DNA of 64,000 nt from CAVVDT01 sp963747005 (GTDB lineage Bacteria > Pseudomonadota > Alphaproteobacteria > Rhizobiales > Aestuariivirgaceae): contig CAVVDT010000016.1 in NCBI GenBank assembly GCA_963747005.1, positions 145,429-209,428 of the forward strand, read 5' to 3'. The notes beneath the pieces are model-generated. The model ran no database searches and had not been told where the DNA came from. It saw only the letters and a program-made list of their open reading frames with translations. The position numbers were made by a program, and so were the translations under genes. Positions 8,065 to 16,529 of the stretch are shown in pieces. Within the stretch, counting starts at the first letter, position 1. Every line of letters starts with the position of its first letter.

Positions 8065-8969
8065 CAGGCGGTCTCCATCTGGCCCTGGCTCACGCGGACG
8101 GCCTGGCCGCCGACCCGCACCTTGCGAATAGTGCCGCCTTCGAGGTCGGCGAACAGCCGGATGAGGCTGGGGCGTCCCATGTCCTCGCCCTGGGCGATGA
8201 CGATCGCATTGGCACCCTCGGCAAGCGCGCCTGCCGCCTTGAGCGCGCCAGGCAGGGTAGCGGCCGCCGAACCGGTGGCCGGGTCCTCGACGATGCCGTC
8301 GCCGGGCGCGAACAGCCGGGCGTGGTAATCCGCCTGGCCGCCTTCGCCGGCGCAATACATATAGGCCCCGACCCGCCCGACGCCGTCGACCCCGCCCCAC
8401 GCGGCGCTGTCGACGCGCGCTCTAGCCAAGGCCCGGCGCGAGGCCAGCGGCACGAACAGGAACTCGTTACCGGCATTGAAGAGCCGCGGGCGATGCGCCG
8501 CAAAGCCGATGTCGCCCGCCTTGAGCGACAGCGCTGCCGCGATGGCCCCGTCATCGGGAGCGGTGCCGGTTTCTTCGGGCAATTTGGCGGCGGTGAACTC
8601 GCCATAGGCCGCATCCGGCCCCAGCCGCCGCACCATGACCGGCACCAGCCCGACCTTTTCCTCCAGCCGCAGCGTCGTCTCGAAGGCGCATCCCGGCTTG
8701 CGCGCCAGTTCCGCCAGTAGGACGGCCGAGCCCACGGTGGGATGGCCGGCGAACGGCAGCTCGCGGGCCGGGGTGAAAATGCGCAAGGCTGCCGTGTTGG
8801 CCGCATCCGCCGGCTTGGTCACGAACACTGTCTCCGACAGGTTGAACTCGCGCGCCACCGCCTGCATGGCCGCGTCCGACAGGCCATCGCCATCCAGCAC
8901 CACGGCCAGCGGATTGCCGCCGAAACGGGTGTCGGTGAAGACATCCAGCGTATGAAAGACCTTGCTCAT
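8064..8969 (-). CDS. PhzF-family isomerase/epimerase
   Basis: The 301-residue protein follows the PhzF/DapF-like two-lobed fold: FHTLDVFTDTRFGGNPLAVV at the N-terminus, the catalytic Glu in FNLSETVFV (Glu about residue 46), the substrate loop ELPFAGHPTVGSA and the C-terminal EDPATGSAA. PhzF itself isomerises a phenazine precursor, but most bacterial members stand outside phenazine clusters and their substrates are unknown, as here. It lies 54 bases after the NUDIX gene start region and overlaps the downstream membrane protein gene by four bases. Confidence 0.9.
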   Translation of the reverse strand: MSKVFHTLDVFTDTRFGGNPLAVVLDGDGLSDAAMQAVAREFNLSETVFVTKPADAANTAALRIFTPARELPFAGHPTVGSAVLLAELARKPGCAFETTLRLEEKVGLVPVMVRRLGPDAAYGEFTAAKLPEETGTAPDDGAIAAALSLKAGDIGFAAHRPRLFNAGNEFLFVPLASRRALARARVDSAAWGGVDGVGRVGAYMYCAGEGGQADYHARLFAPGDGIVEDPATGSAAATLPGALKAAGALAEGANAIVIAQGEDMGRPSLIRLFADLEGGTIRKVRVGGQAVRVSQGQMETA

Positions 8970-9023
8970 CCCCTGCCCTTTTCGCCCCGCTCTGCGCGAG
9001 CCTTGCCATTGCCGGAGCGGACG

Positions 9024-9740
9024 TTAAAGGCGGAGCACATGGCGCGCAAGGGCGCGGGCATAAGGCGGCATCGGCCGTTCGAGATCGCTTGCCGCCTTGA
9101 GCGCCACCACGCCGGCCAGTTCCGGTTTATCCTGCCTGGCCATGAAGCCTTCGATGCGCGCTACCAGGTGATCGGCCGGCTGGTTGAAACGATAGAGCCG
9201 CGTCACCGACAGCCGCCTCGCCTCGTAAACCGCAAACGACGCCCCGGCCTCGGCCTCGCCAAGGTCGAGCCCGGTTTCCTCAATCACTTCGGTAGCCATG
9301 GAGCCGTCGATGTCGACGCGCCCACCCTCCCCGATATCGCGCGGCTCCAGCGATCCGGACGGCGGATAGGCCAGGCCCGCATTGAGCGTATGGGCGCCCA
9401 TGACGCCAAAGAGCAGCGCCCCGTCGTTCGACATCAGCACCGGTGTGCCGAAACAGTTCCACGCCGCGCGATCGGCAAAGTCCCAGTCGCGCCAGGCAAC
9501 GAAGCTGGCATAGTCGCTGGTGCGCAACCGCATGGCGAGCCGCTCATCGGTGATCACCGGATCGAAGGCCATCAGCATCTCGCCGTTCCACAGCGCCGGG
9601 TTGCGTTCGACGAGCGCGGCCCAATGGGCATCGATGCGGGCCCGCTCGCGCGCGGCGAAGTCCCACGGCCCCGCCTCGTGCACCAGCTCGACCCCGGCTA
9701 TGGCGCGGATGCCGACGCCTTCCTCGTCCGACGGGATCAA
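9024..9740 (-). CDS. NUDIX-fold hydrolase-like protein with an imperfect Nudix box
   Basis: The 238-residue product contains GSMATEVIEETGLDLGEAEA near residue 148, which matches the REVxEExGL half of the Nudix box that binds the divalent metal, with Thr in place of the usual Arg. The upstream G…E part of the box is not conserved. The C-terminal RPMPPYARALARHVL and the whole plan resemble a little-studied alphaproteobacterial NUDIX group of unknown substrate. It overlaps the upstream SDR gene by four bases (ATGA at 9737-9740), so the pair is translationally coupled. Confidence 0.7.
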   Translation of the reverse strand: MIPSDEEGVGIRAIAGVELVHEAGPWDFAARERARIDAHWAALVERNPALWNGEMLMAFDPVITDERLAMRLRTSDYASFVAWRDWDFADRAAWNCFGTPVLMSNDGALLFGVMGAHTLNAGLAYPPSGSLEPRDIGEGGRVDIDGSMATEVIEETGLDLGEAEAGASFAVYEARRLSVTRLYRFNQPADHLVARIEGFMARQDKPELAGVVALKAASDLERPMPPYARALARHVLRL

Positions 9741-10525
9741 TAGTAGCCCTCCGCTGCCCCTTTGTATTCCTGGATGGTGTTGCCGCCGTCGACCACGATC
9801 AGTTGTCCGGTGAGATAGCTCGCCTCCTCACTGGCGAGGAACACGGCCACATGGCCGATTTCTTCCGGCCTTCCCGGCCGTCCGATGGGGGCATTGTTGC
9901 CGGCGGTGATCTCCTCGGGCGGCGACGAGGCCGTGGCGATCCACCCCGGCCCGATGGCGTTCACCGTGACGCCAAGCGCCGCCACCTCGATGGCCTGCGC
10001 CCGGGTCATGCCGAGGATGCCGGCCTTGGCGGCGGAATAGATGGTGGCCCTGGGGTTCGACACCAGCGGCCCGGTCACCGACGACATGTTGACGATGCGC
10101 CCGTAGCGCCGCGCAATCATCCCCGGCACCACCCGTCGCGTGACCAGGAACACCGAAGTCAGGTTGATATCGATGCCGCGCCGCCACTGGTCTTCGGAGA
10201 TGTCCTGCACCATCTGCGACGGCTCGTCGATGCCGGTCTGCACCATGCCGGCATTGTTGACGACGATATCGAGCGGCCCCAGCGCTGCTTCCGCCGCGCT
10301 CACCAGCCGGTCCACCGCATCCGCATCGGTGAGGTCGGCGGTGGCGGCAAAGGTCTCGCCCTCCGCCTTCCCCAACTCCTCAAGCCGCTCGAAGATCCGC
10401 CGGGTCGTCGAGGTGATGGTCACCTTCGCCCCCGCCGCCCTCATGAGCCGCGCCGTGGCAAACCCGATACCGCCGGCGCTCCCGCAGCCCGTAACCAGCG
10501 CCACCCGCCCTTGAACACCCGCCAT
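9737..10525 (-). CDS. Short-chain dehydrogenase/reductase (SDR)
   Basis: A 262-residue classical SDR: the nucleotide-binding TGCGSAGGIG near residue 13, NNAG near 92, the catalytic Ser in NMSSVTG and the YSAAK Tyr/Lys pair near 168. The C-terminal VVDGGNTIQEYKG fits the 3-oxoacyl-ACP reductase-like branch. The basic-type residues after the first strand (TSTTRR) suggest NADP(H) preference. The substrate is unknown. It is the first gene of a leftward unit with the NUDIX and PhzF genes and the small membrane protein. Confidence 0.88.
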   Translation of the reverse strand: MAGVQGRVALVTGCGSAGGIGFATARLMRAAGAKVTITSTTRRIFERLEELGKAEGETFAATADLTDADAVDRLVSAAEAALGPLDIVVNNAGMVQTGIDEPSQMVQDISEDQWRRGIDINLTSVFLVTRRVVPGMIARRYGRIVNMSSVTGPLVSNPRATIYSAAKAGILGMTRAQAIEVAALGVTVNAIGPGWIATASSPPEEITAGNNAPIGRPGRPEEIGHVAVFLASEEASYLTGQLIVVDGGNTIQEYKGAAEGYY

Positions 10526-10567
10526 CCGCCCGGCCCCCTCGTTCCTCTGCCTTGCCCACCCCTATAC

Positions 10568-10670
10568 GTCATTCCGGCGCAGTCCGGAATCCAGGGCACA
10601 CGCATAAGACTCTTCCACCTAACCTCGAAGCCCGTCACCCCGTGACTTGATCACGGGGTCCATTCCGCCA
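10568..10670. repeat. Two palindromic intergenic repeats of the CGTCATnCCGG type
   Basis: CGTCATTCCGG…CCGGAATCC at 10568-10591 and CCCCGTGACTTGATCACGGGG followed by TCCATTCCGCCA at about 10637-10670 are short inverted repeats of the same family that makes up the tandem array at 63075-64000. Both lie in the 359-bp space between the SDR gene and the CBS gene. The remainder of that space must hold the promoters of the flanking genes, but I see no strong consensus. Confidence 0.75.
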
Positions 10671-10884
10671 GCCACGCCGCTTGCCGCACCTCCCCTAGCG
10701 GCAATCTGACTTACCAAGCCTTAATGCCACATCCGATTCCTTGTGTTAAACTCCCTTCCAGCGCTGGGGGTCGACGCCCAGGTCTGCCTGCCGGATGCGG
10801 GCTTTTTTCCGTGTCCGCCCGCTCTCCTCTCCGCCGTTTTCCGGCCGCCTGATCAAACCATCAGTCGCGAGGAGAAAGAACGCA

Positions 10885-11322
10885 ATGACAGTCAAGGACA
10901 TCCTGCATGGCAAGGGACGCAAGGTCGTCGCCATTACGCCGCATACCACGGTGATGGTGGCGGCCCAGCGCATGCGCCTTGAGAACATCGCCGCCATCAT
11001 GGTGTCATCCGACGGCGGCAAGACCGTCGAGGGCATCATGTCGGAGCGCGACATCGTGCGCGCCCTCATCGACCACAAGGGCGACGTGCTCGATCTGCCG
11101 GTGTCGGAACTGATGAGCCGCGCCGTCGTCACCTGCAAGCCCGAGGACAGCGTCGCTTCGGTGATGCGCACCATGACCCAGCGCCGCTTCCGCCATCTGC
11201 CGGTGGTGGAGAATGGCGTCGTGGTCGGCCTCGTCTCCATCGGCGATGTGGTCAAGGACCGCATCGACACCATGGAGATGGAGACCAGCGTGCTGCGCGA
11301 TTATATCGTCGCGCATAACTGA
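10885..11322 (+). CDS. CBS-domain protein, tandem pair
   Basis: The 145-residue protein is little more than two CBS domains, about residues 8-65 (TTVMVAAQRMRLENIAAIMV … SERDIVRAL) and 76-135 (VTCKPEDSVASVMRTM … RFRHLPVVENG … GDVVKDRI). A CBS pair forms a Bateman module that binds adenine nucleotides and usually acts as an energy sensor. With no fused enzyme here, its partner is unknown. The start is ATG 10885 with GGAGAA eleven bases upstream; longer in-frame starts lack a good ribosome-binding site. Confidence 0.9.
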   Translation: MTVKDILHGKGRKVVAITPHTTVMVAAQRMRLENIAAIMVSSDGGKTVEGIMSERDIVRALIDHKGDVLDLPVSELMSRAVVTCKPEDSVASVMRTMTQRRFRHLPVVENGVVVGLVSIGDVVKDRIDTMEMETSVLRDYIVAHN

Positions 11323-11505
11323 CACCGCCCCTCGTTTCTGGCCCCCTGTCACGTCCGCCGGCACGCGGACGGCCGGATGCCGTTGCCCCAACTGTGGCGG
11401 CACGATGGCGTCTTGCCGCGAAATGACCTTGGAACATCCGGGTCCCGTTCCGCATTGATCGCGCGGAGGGAAACTCGTGTACAAGGAACAGGAGGCTTGA
11501 AAGCC

Positions 11506-12189
11506 ATGAAGAGGACCGTGAAACTTCTGGCGGTTTTGCCGGCGGCGCTGACCCTGTGCGGCGCTGCCGCGACGGCCAGCCCGGGCCGGACCGCCAAGAC
11601 GCTTTATCTGCGCGCCGGGCCCGACCCGGCGAATGCCGTCGTTGCGACGATGCCGGCCAACGCCGTTATCGACGTCGAAGGCTGCATCCGGGGCAGCTAC
11701 TGGTGCCGCGTCAACTATGGCGGCATCACGGGCTGGGCCTATTCCAGGTATATCATCCATCACGGCCCGGTTGTCGCCCTGGCCACGCCGCCCGCTCCGA
11801 CGGTGACCGTCGCACCGCCGCCGCCACCGACGGTCGTCGTGACGCCGCCACCGCCGGTGGTCGAAGAGCCCAGGGTGACCATGAACTACAGCTTCGACCC
11901 GCTCGCTCCCGTCGGTGCCACGATTGCCGCTCCCTTCAACATCCTCGGCGCCCTGTTCAGCCCGGTAACGGTGGAGCCCGTCTATCCGCCGGATACCGTG
12001 TTGACCTATGCCGAGGCCCATCCGGTACGCGGCGTGCGCGTCGAGGGCGACGTGGTCATCGGGGCCGGACTGCCGCGGGCCGTGGCTGTTTACCCCGTAC
12101 CCGGCTTTGGCTACGGCTATGCCGTCGTGAACGGCCGGACCGTGTTCGTGCGGCCGGGCGACCGCCGTGTGGTCTATGTCGCGGGCTGA
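11506..12189 (+). CDS. Exported SH3-domain protein with a DUF1236-like C-terminus
   Basis: The 227-residue product begins with a signal peptide (MKRTVKLLAVLPAALTLCG, cleavage probably after ATA-S). Residues about 30-85 form a bacterial SH3 domain (LYLRAGPDPANAVVATMP … GWAYSRYI), followed by a Pro/Val-rich linker (APPPPPTVVVTPPPP). The end (GYAVVNGRTVFVRPGDRRVV) resembles the short DUF1236 unit found in alphaproteobacterial periplasmic proteins. A periplasmic cell-wall-binding role is inferred. An AGGAGG lies 11 bases before ATG 11506. Confidence 0.8.
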   Translation: MKRTVKLLAVLPAALTLCGAAATASPGRTAKTLYLRAGPDPANAVVATMPANAVIDVEGCIRGSYWCRVNYGGITGWAYSRYIIHHGPVVALATPPAPTVTVAPPPPPTVVVTPPPPVVEEPRVTMNYSFDPLAPVGATIAAPFNILGALFSPVTVEPVYPPDTVLTYAEAHPVRGVRVEGDVVIGAGLPRAVAVYPVPGFGYGYAVVNGRTVFVRPGDRRVVYVAG

Positions 12190-12309
12190 ATGAAACCTGG
12201 ATCGGCCGGCCTTTCTCGCAAATGGGCGATCTCGCCCGATGGCGATTGCCGGCCGGTCCTGATGGGTCGGACATGTTGCAGCGCATCGGATTTGCCCGCC
12301 GAAGCACAA

Positions 12310-12326
12310 CTGACAGCCCCTGTCAG
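12310..12326. promoter_or_regulatory. Perfect 7-bp inverted repeat upstream of uvrB
   Basis: CTGACAG-CCC-CTGTCAG lies 46 bases before the uvrB ATG, with a possible -10 (TATAGG) at 12359-12364. The short spacer and the place suggest an operator for a dimeric repressor, though it could be a chance palindrome. It does not match the GTTC-N7-GTTC LexA box of alphaproteobacteria, which I do not find upstream of uvrB. Confidence 0.35.
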
Positions 12327-12371
12327 CAGCGTGCCTTCCGTCCCGCCGGGCGGCATCCTATATAGGGTCCC

Positions 12372-14903
12372 ATGGGACACAGCCGTCAGGACGGGGGCTT
12401 CAGCGAGGCGCCGCAGAAGAAGCTCGAAGGGTATGAGGACATTCCCCTTCCCGAGGCCCTCAAGGGCCTCGGCAAGCGCAACCGCGCGCCGGCCGGTCAG
12501 GCCGCCCCCGCGGAGCCGTCCGGCGACAGCCGAAGTGAGCCGTCCGGCGCCAGCCGGACTGGCGTGAGCGCGCAACAAGACGAGCTGTACGGGCCGAAAT
12601 CCGAAGCCCTGCGGCACCGTCCCGACCCCATGGCGGGACGCACCCTCATGGAGGCGCGCGAGCAGGCGGGCCCCAGGGGCGGGCTGGAGCACCTGCGCCC
12701 CGACCTCCCCAACCTGCCGCTGTTCACCCCGCACCGACCGCCGCGCCCGGAAAAATCCGAGGGCGGCCAGACCCTGAAGATTGTCTCCGACTTCACCCCC
12801 CAGGGCGACCAGCCCCAGGCCATTGCCGAACTGTCGGCGGGAACCAGGGACGGCGAGCGCGACCAGGTGCTGTTGGGCGTCACCGGCTCGGGCAAGACCT
12901 TCACCATGGCGCATGTCATCGAGCAGACCCAGCGCCCAGCCCTCATCCTCGCCCCCAACAAGACGCTCGCCGCGCAGCTTTACGGCGAGTTCCGCTCGTT
13001 CTTCCCCGCCAACGCGGTGGAGTATTTCGTCTCCTATTACGACTACTACCAGCCCGAGGCCTACGTCCCGCGCACCGACACCTATATCGAGAAGGAATCC
13101 TCCATCAACGAGCAGATCGACCGCATGCGCCACTCCGCCACCCGCGCGCTGCTGGAGCGCGACGATGTGGTGGTGGTGGCCTCGGTGTCGTGCATCTACG
13201 GCATCGGCGATGTGGAGACCTATTCGGCCATGACGTTCGGCCTCAAGAAGGGCGAGCGCATCTCCCAGCGCCAGCTTCTGGCCGATCTCGTGGCGCTGCA
13301 ATACCGCCGCAACGATCAGGCCTTCCAGCGCGGCGCCTTCCGGGTGCGCGGCGACACGGTGGAGCTTTTCCCCTCGCATCTGGAGGACCGGGCGTGGCGC
13401 GTTTCCCTGTTCGGCGACGAGATCGATTCCCTCTCCGAGTTCGACCCCCTCACCGGCGCGAAGACCGCCGAGCTTGAGACCATCAAGGTCTACGCCAACT
13501 CCCACTACGTCACCCCCAAGCCGACCCTCGACCAGGCGGTCAGGCGCATCAAGGCCGACCTTGCCCAGCGCCTCGATGAATTCAATTCCGCCGGCCGCAT
13601 CCTCGAAGCCCAGCGCCTCGAACAGCGCACCCTCTATGACATCGAGATGATGATGGCGACCGGTTCATGCGCCGGCATCGAGAACTATTCCCGCTATCTG
13701 ACCGGCCGCGCCCCCGGCGAGCCGCCGCCCACCCTCTTTGAATACCTCCCCGACAACGCCCTCGTCTTCGTCGATGAGAGCCACGTCACCGTCGGCCAGT
13801 TGAACGGCATGTTCCGCGGCGACTTCAACCGCAAGGCGACGCTGGCCGAATTCGGCTTCCGCCTGCCGTCCGCCATCGACAACCGCCCCTTGCGCTTCGA
13901 GGAATGGGACGCCATGCGCCCCCAGACCACCTACGTCTCGGCCACCCCCGGCCCGTGGGAAATGGAGAGGACGGGCGGCGTCTTTACCGAGCAGGTGATC
14001 CGCCCCACCGGCCTCGTCGACCCGCCGGTCGAGGTGCGCCCCGTCTCGACCCAGGTCGATGATCTCATCGCCGAATGCCGCGACATCGCCGCCGCCGGCT
14101 ACCGGGCGCTGGTCACCGTGCTCACCAAGCGCATGGCCGAGGACTTGACCGAATACATGCACGAGCAGGGCCTGAGGGTGCGCTACATGCACTCAGACAT
14201 CGACACGCTTGAACGCATCGAGATCATCCGCGACCTGCGCCTCGGTGCCTTCGACATCCTGGTCGGCATCAACCTGCTGCGCGAGGGCCTCGACATCCCC
14301 GAATGCGCCCTCGTCGCCATCCTCGATGCCGACAAGGAAGGCTTCCTCAGGTCCGAGACCAGCCTCATCCAGACCATCGGCCGCGCCGCCCGCAACGTCG
14401 ACGGGCGCGTCATCATGTATGCCGACCGCGTCACCGGCTCCATGCAGCGCGCGCTGGACGAGACCTCGCGCCGCCGCGAAAAGCAGCTTTCCTGGAACGC
14501 CGCCAACGGCATCACCCCGGAGAGCATCAAGAAGTCCATCGGTGACATCCTCAACTCGGTCTACGAGAAGGACCACGTGCGCGTCGCCACCGGCCTCGAG
14601 GAAGAAGCCGGCCAGTATATCGGCCACAACCTTTCAGCCGTCATTGCCGACCTGGAAAAGCGCATGCGCGCCGCCGCCGCCGATCTCGAATTCGAGGAAG
14701 CCGCCCGCCTGCGCGACGAACTGAAGCGCTTGCGCGAGACCGAACTGGCGGTGATGGACGATCCGCTGGCCAAGGACCCCACCGCCGCCTCGAAGATCAG
14801 GAAGGCGGAAACCTTCTGGCCGCAACCCGCCGCAAAGCCGCGCGGAAAATCGACCGGCGGCAAACCCGGCACCCACACCTCGTGGCGCGGCAAGAGCACC
14901 TGA
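12372..14903 (+). CDS. uvrB: Excinuclease ABC subunit B
   Basis: UvrB is the helicase-like damage-verification subunit of nucleotide excision repair and works with UvrA and UvrC. The 843-residue product shows LLGVTGSGKTFTMA (Walker A), the beta-hairpin YYDYYQPEAYVP, the DEAD-like FVDESHVT, NLLREGLDIPE, IGRAARN and a C-terminal UVR domain (ADLEFEEAARLRDELKRLR) that contacts UvrC. Ahead of the conserved start (LKIVSDFTPQGDQP) there is an N-terminal extension of about 135 residues rich in Pro, Gly and Arg. ATG 12372 is the first start in a well-open frame. Confidence 0.97.
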   Translation: MGHSRQDGGFSEAPQKKLEGYEDIPLPEALKGLGKRNRAPAGQAAPAEPSGDSRSEPSGASRTGVSAQQDELYGPKSEALRHRPDPMAGRTLMEAREQAGPRGGLEHLRPDLPNLPLFTPHRPPRPEKSEGGQTLKIVSDFTPQGDQPQAIAELSAGTRDGERDQVLLGVTGSGKTFTMAHVIEQTQRPALILAPNKTLAAQLYGEFRSFFPANAVEYFVSYYDYYQPEAYVPRTDTYIEKESSINEQIDRMRHSATRALLERDDVVVVASVSCIYGIGDVETYSAMTFGLKKGERISQRQLLADLVALQYRRNDQAFQRGAFRVRGDTVELFPSHLEDRAWRVSLFGDEIDSLSEFDPLTGAKTAELETIKVYANSHYVTPKPTLDQAVRRIKADLAQRLDEFNSAGRILEAQRLEQRTLYDIEMMMATGSCAGIENYSRYLTGRAPGEPPPTLFEYLPDNALVFVDESHVTVGQLNGMFRGDFNRKATLAEFGFRLPSAIDNRPLRFEEWDAMRPQTTYVSATPGPWEMERTGGVFTEQVIRPTGLVDPPVEVRPVSTQVDDLIAECRDIAAAGYRALVTVLTKRMAEDLTEYMHEQGLRVRYMHSDIDTLERIEIIRDLRLGAFDILVGINLLREGLDIPECALVAILDADKEGFLRSETSLIQTIGRAARNVDGRVIMYADRVTGSMQRALDETSRRREKQLSWNAANGITPESIKKSIGDILNSVYEKDHVRVATGLEEEAGQYIGHNLSAVIADLEKRMRAAAADLEFEEAARLRDELKRLRETELAVMDDPLAKDPTAASKIRKAETFWPQPAAKPRGKSTGGKPGTHTSWRGKST

Positions 14904-15096
14904 ACCCGGCCCTGGCGCGGCGGGAGGGCGTGCGCGCGGTTACGTATGTTGTTGTCTAGCGCCCGTCCTTGCGCTACCGATGGGCAAGGGCAATGTTGCA
15001 AAGAGTTCCGTCATGCGGCGGATCCGGTGGCAAGCGGTCCGGGCCTTCCGGGTGGACTCCCGGCGGCAGGGGCTGCCTTGCCAGAAGAAACGGCCG

Positions 15097-16293
15097 ATGG
15101 CATCTGGGCAAGCTTGGCCTGGTCGCCCCGACCATGGCGCGCCGCGCCCTGCCGGCAGGCCGGGCGTAACGCGGGATGCGGCCATCCGGGCGGCGGTCCG
15201 CTGGGCGCTGCTGCTGGCACTGGGCCTGGGCCTCACCGCCTGCACCAGCACCGGCGCGCGGCTGATCGATGGCCGCCAGCAGATCGAACGGCCGAAATAC
15301 CGCATCGGCGTCCTGCCCTATCCGGGTCTCATGAGCGGCCTCGTCATGCCCGACCCCGACAAGCTCGGCGAGCACAGCTATGTGGGCTTCGACGGGCCCT
15401 TGAGCTCGGAACAGGGCCGCGGCCTGCTCTATACCTGCAATGCCGGCTTCCTCGATCTCGCCCATGTGCGCAAGAGCGCCGACTGGTCGCGCTACCTGGC
15501 GCGCGAGGTGAGGGGCGCGCTCGAACGCGGCGCCGCCGGCATCGTCGTCAATGCCGAGGAGCCGAGCCGCTACCACCTCGGCTTCCGCTATCCGGCCTTC
15601 TGGGGCGGCCTTGCGCCGGCCGACCGCCGGGCCCTGATCGGCGAGCTTTCCATCCGCCTCGGCCAGCACCTGTCGGAACTGGCCAACGCCTGGCACGAGA
15701 TCATCTCCTTCTACGGCTACAACTCCACCGTCTTCCTGTCCGAAAAGCCCTCGGCCTTCACCTATGACGACATGATCTCGCACATGCTGGGCGTGAAGGT
15801 CGCCGCCATGGCCATGCGCGATGCCACGCGCGATTACGACACCGCCGTCACCTACCATCTCAAGGCCGAGCTGGCGCGCCTGCGGGTGGTGAGCGCCGAC
15901 GACGCCGGCCGCGCGATGTTCGCCGTGCAGGGCCTGTGGTGGAAGGGCGGCGCCGGCGCCATCAGGCGCGACCTGCGCTACGCCGTCAGCGGCGAGGCGA
16001 TCGTTCCCTGGCTGGTGCGCGGCCTCACCTTCTGCCCCGACGCCCGCCCCTCGGCCTTTGCCCTGGACGACCTGAAAACCGTTATGGGCCGCGACTTTAC
16101 CGGCTTCGTCGACTTCGCCATCGAGCCCAACATCCCGCAGGCCAGGCCGATCATGGCGATGTTTTCGCCGCCGCCGGAGATGATCCGCCCGGCGGAACAC
16201 TTCCCCGCCATCATCGCCCGTGTACGCGCCGCGCTGGTCCGGCAATACGGCGCCGATGTGGACCGTCCCTACCCGCTGGCCGCAACGCAGTAA
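15097..16293 (+). CDS. DUF4056-family lipoprotein
   Basis: A hydrophobic stretch with a lipobox, WALLLALGLGLTAC, marks a lipoprotein. The mature part has YTCNAGFLDLAHVRKSADW and ISFYGYNSTVFLSEKPSAFTYDD, which I associate with the DUF4056 family of unknown function; the conserved His and Asp suggest an enzymatic or binding pocket. The start is uncertain: ATG 15097 gives a 33-residue stretch before the hydrophobic segment, and longer in-frame ATGs occur at 14980 and 15013. The gene follows uvrB on the same strand after about 190 bases. Confidence 0.7.
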   Translation: MASGQAWPGRPDHGAPRPAGRPGVTRDAAIRAAVRWALLLALGLGLTACTSTGARLIDGRQQIERPKYRIGVLPYPGLMSGLVMPDPDKLGEHSYVGFDGPLSSEQGRGLLYTCNAGFLDLAHVRKSADWSRYLAREVRGALERGAAGIVVNAEEPSRYHLGFRYPAFWGGLAPADRRALIGELSIRLGQHLSELANAWHEIISFYGYNSTVFLSEKPSAFTYDDMISHMLGVKVAAMAMRDATRDYDTAVTYHLKAELARLRVVSADDAGRAMFAVQGLWWKGGAGAIRRDLRYAVSGEAIVPWLVRGLTFCPDARPSAFALDDLKTVMGRDFTGFVDFAIEPNIPQARPIMAMFSPPPEMIRPAEHFPAIIARVRAALVRQYGADVDRPYPLAATQ

Positions 16294-16440
16294 TACCAAA
16301 GGTCCCCTCACGCTCCGCCGCGCTTCGCGTGGTCGCCTCTCCCAGCCTCGTCATGGCGGTGCCTGACACCGCCATCCATGCCGCCGCACGCGCCGCGCCT
16401 TGCCGAAACGCCTGCGGCATGGACCCCGGTCCCCTCATGC

Positions 16441-16478
16441 CGTCATCCCGGGACTTGATCCCGGGATCCATTCCGCCA
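16441..16478. repeat. Palindromic intergenic repeat, CGTCAT family
   Basis: CGTCATCCCGGGACTTGATC followed by CCGGGATCCATTCCGCCA forms a CCCGGGA/TCCCGGG stem around CTTGA. It has the same plan as the units at 63075-64000 and sits between the convergent lipoprotein and dioxygenase genes. Confidence 0.8.
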
Positions 16479-16529
16479 GAGCAGCCCCGCGCCCGGCGGC
16501 CGCGGTATTGCGCAAGCCGCGCCCCGCCC

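Noticed and set aside
12310..12326. LexA box of uvrB
   Set aside because: The palindrome does not match GTTC-N7-GTTC, and no such box was found in the 180 bases upstream of uvrB.
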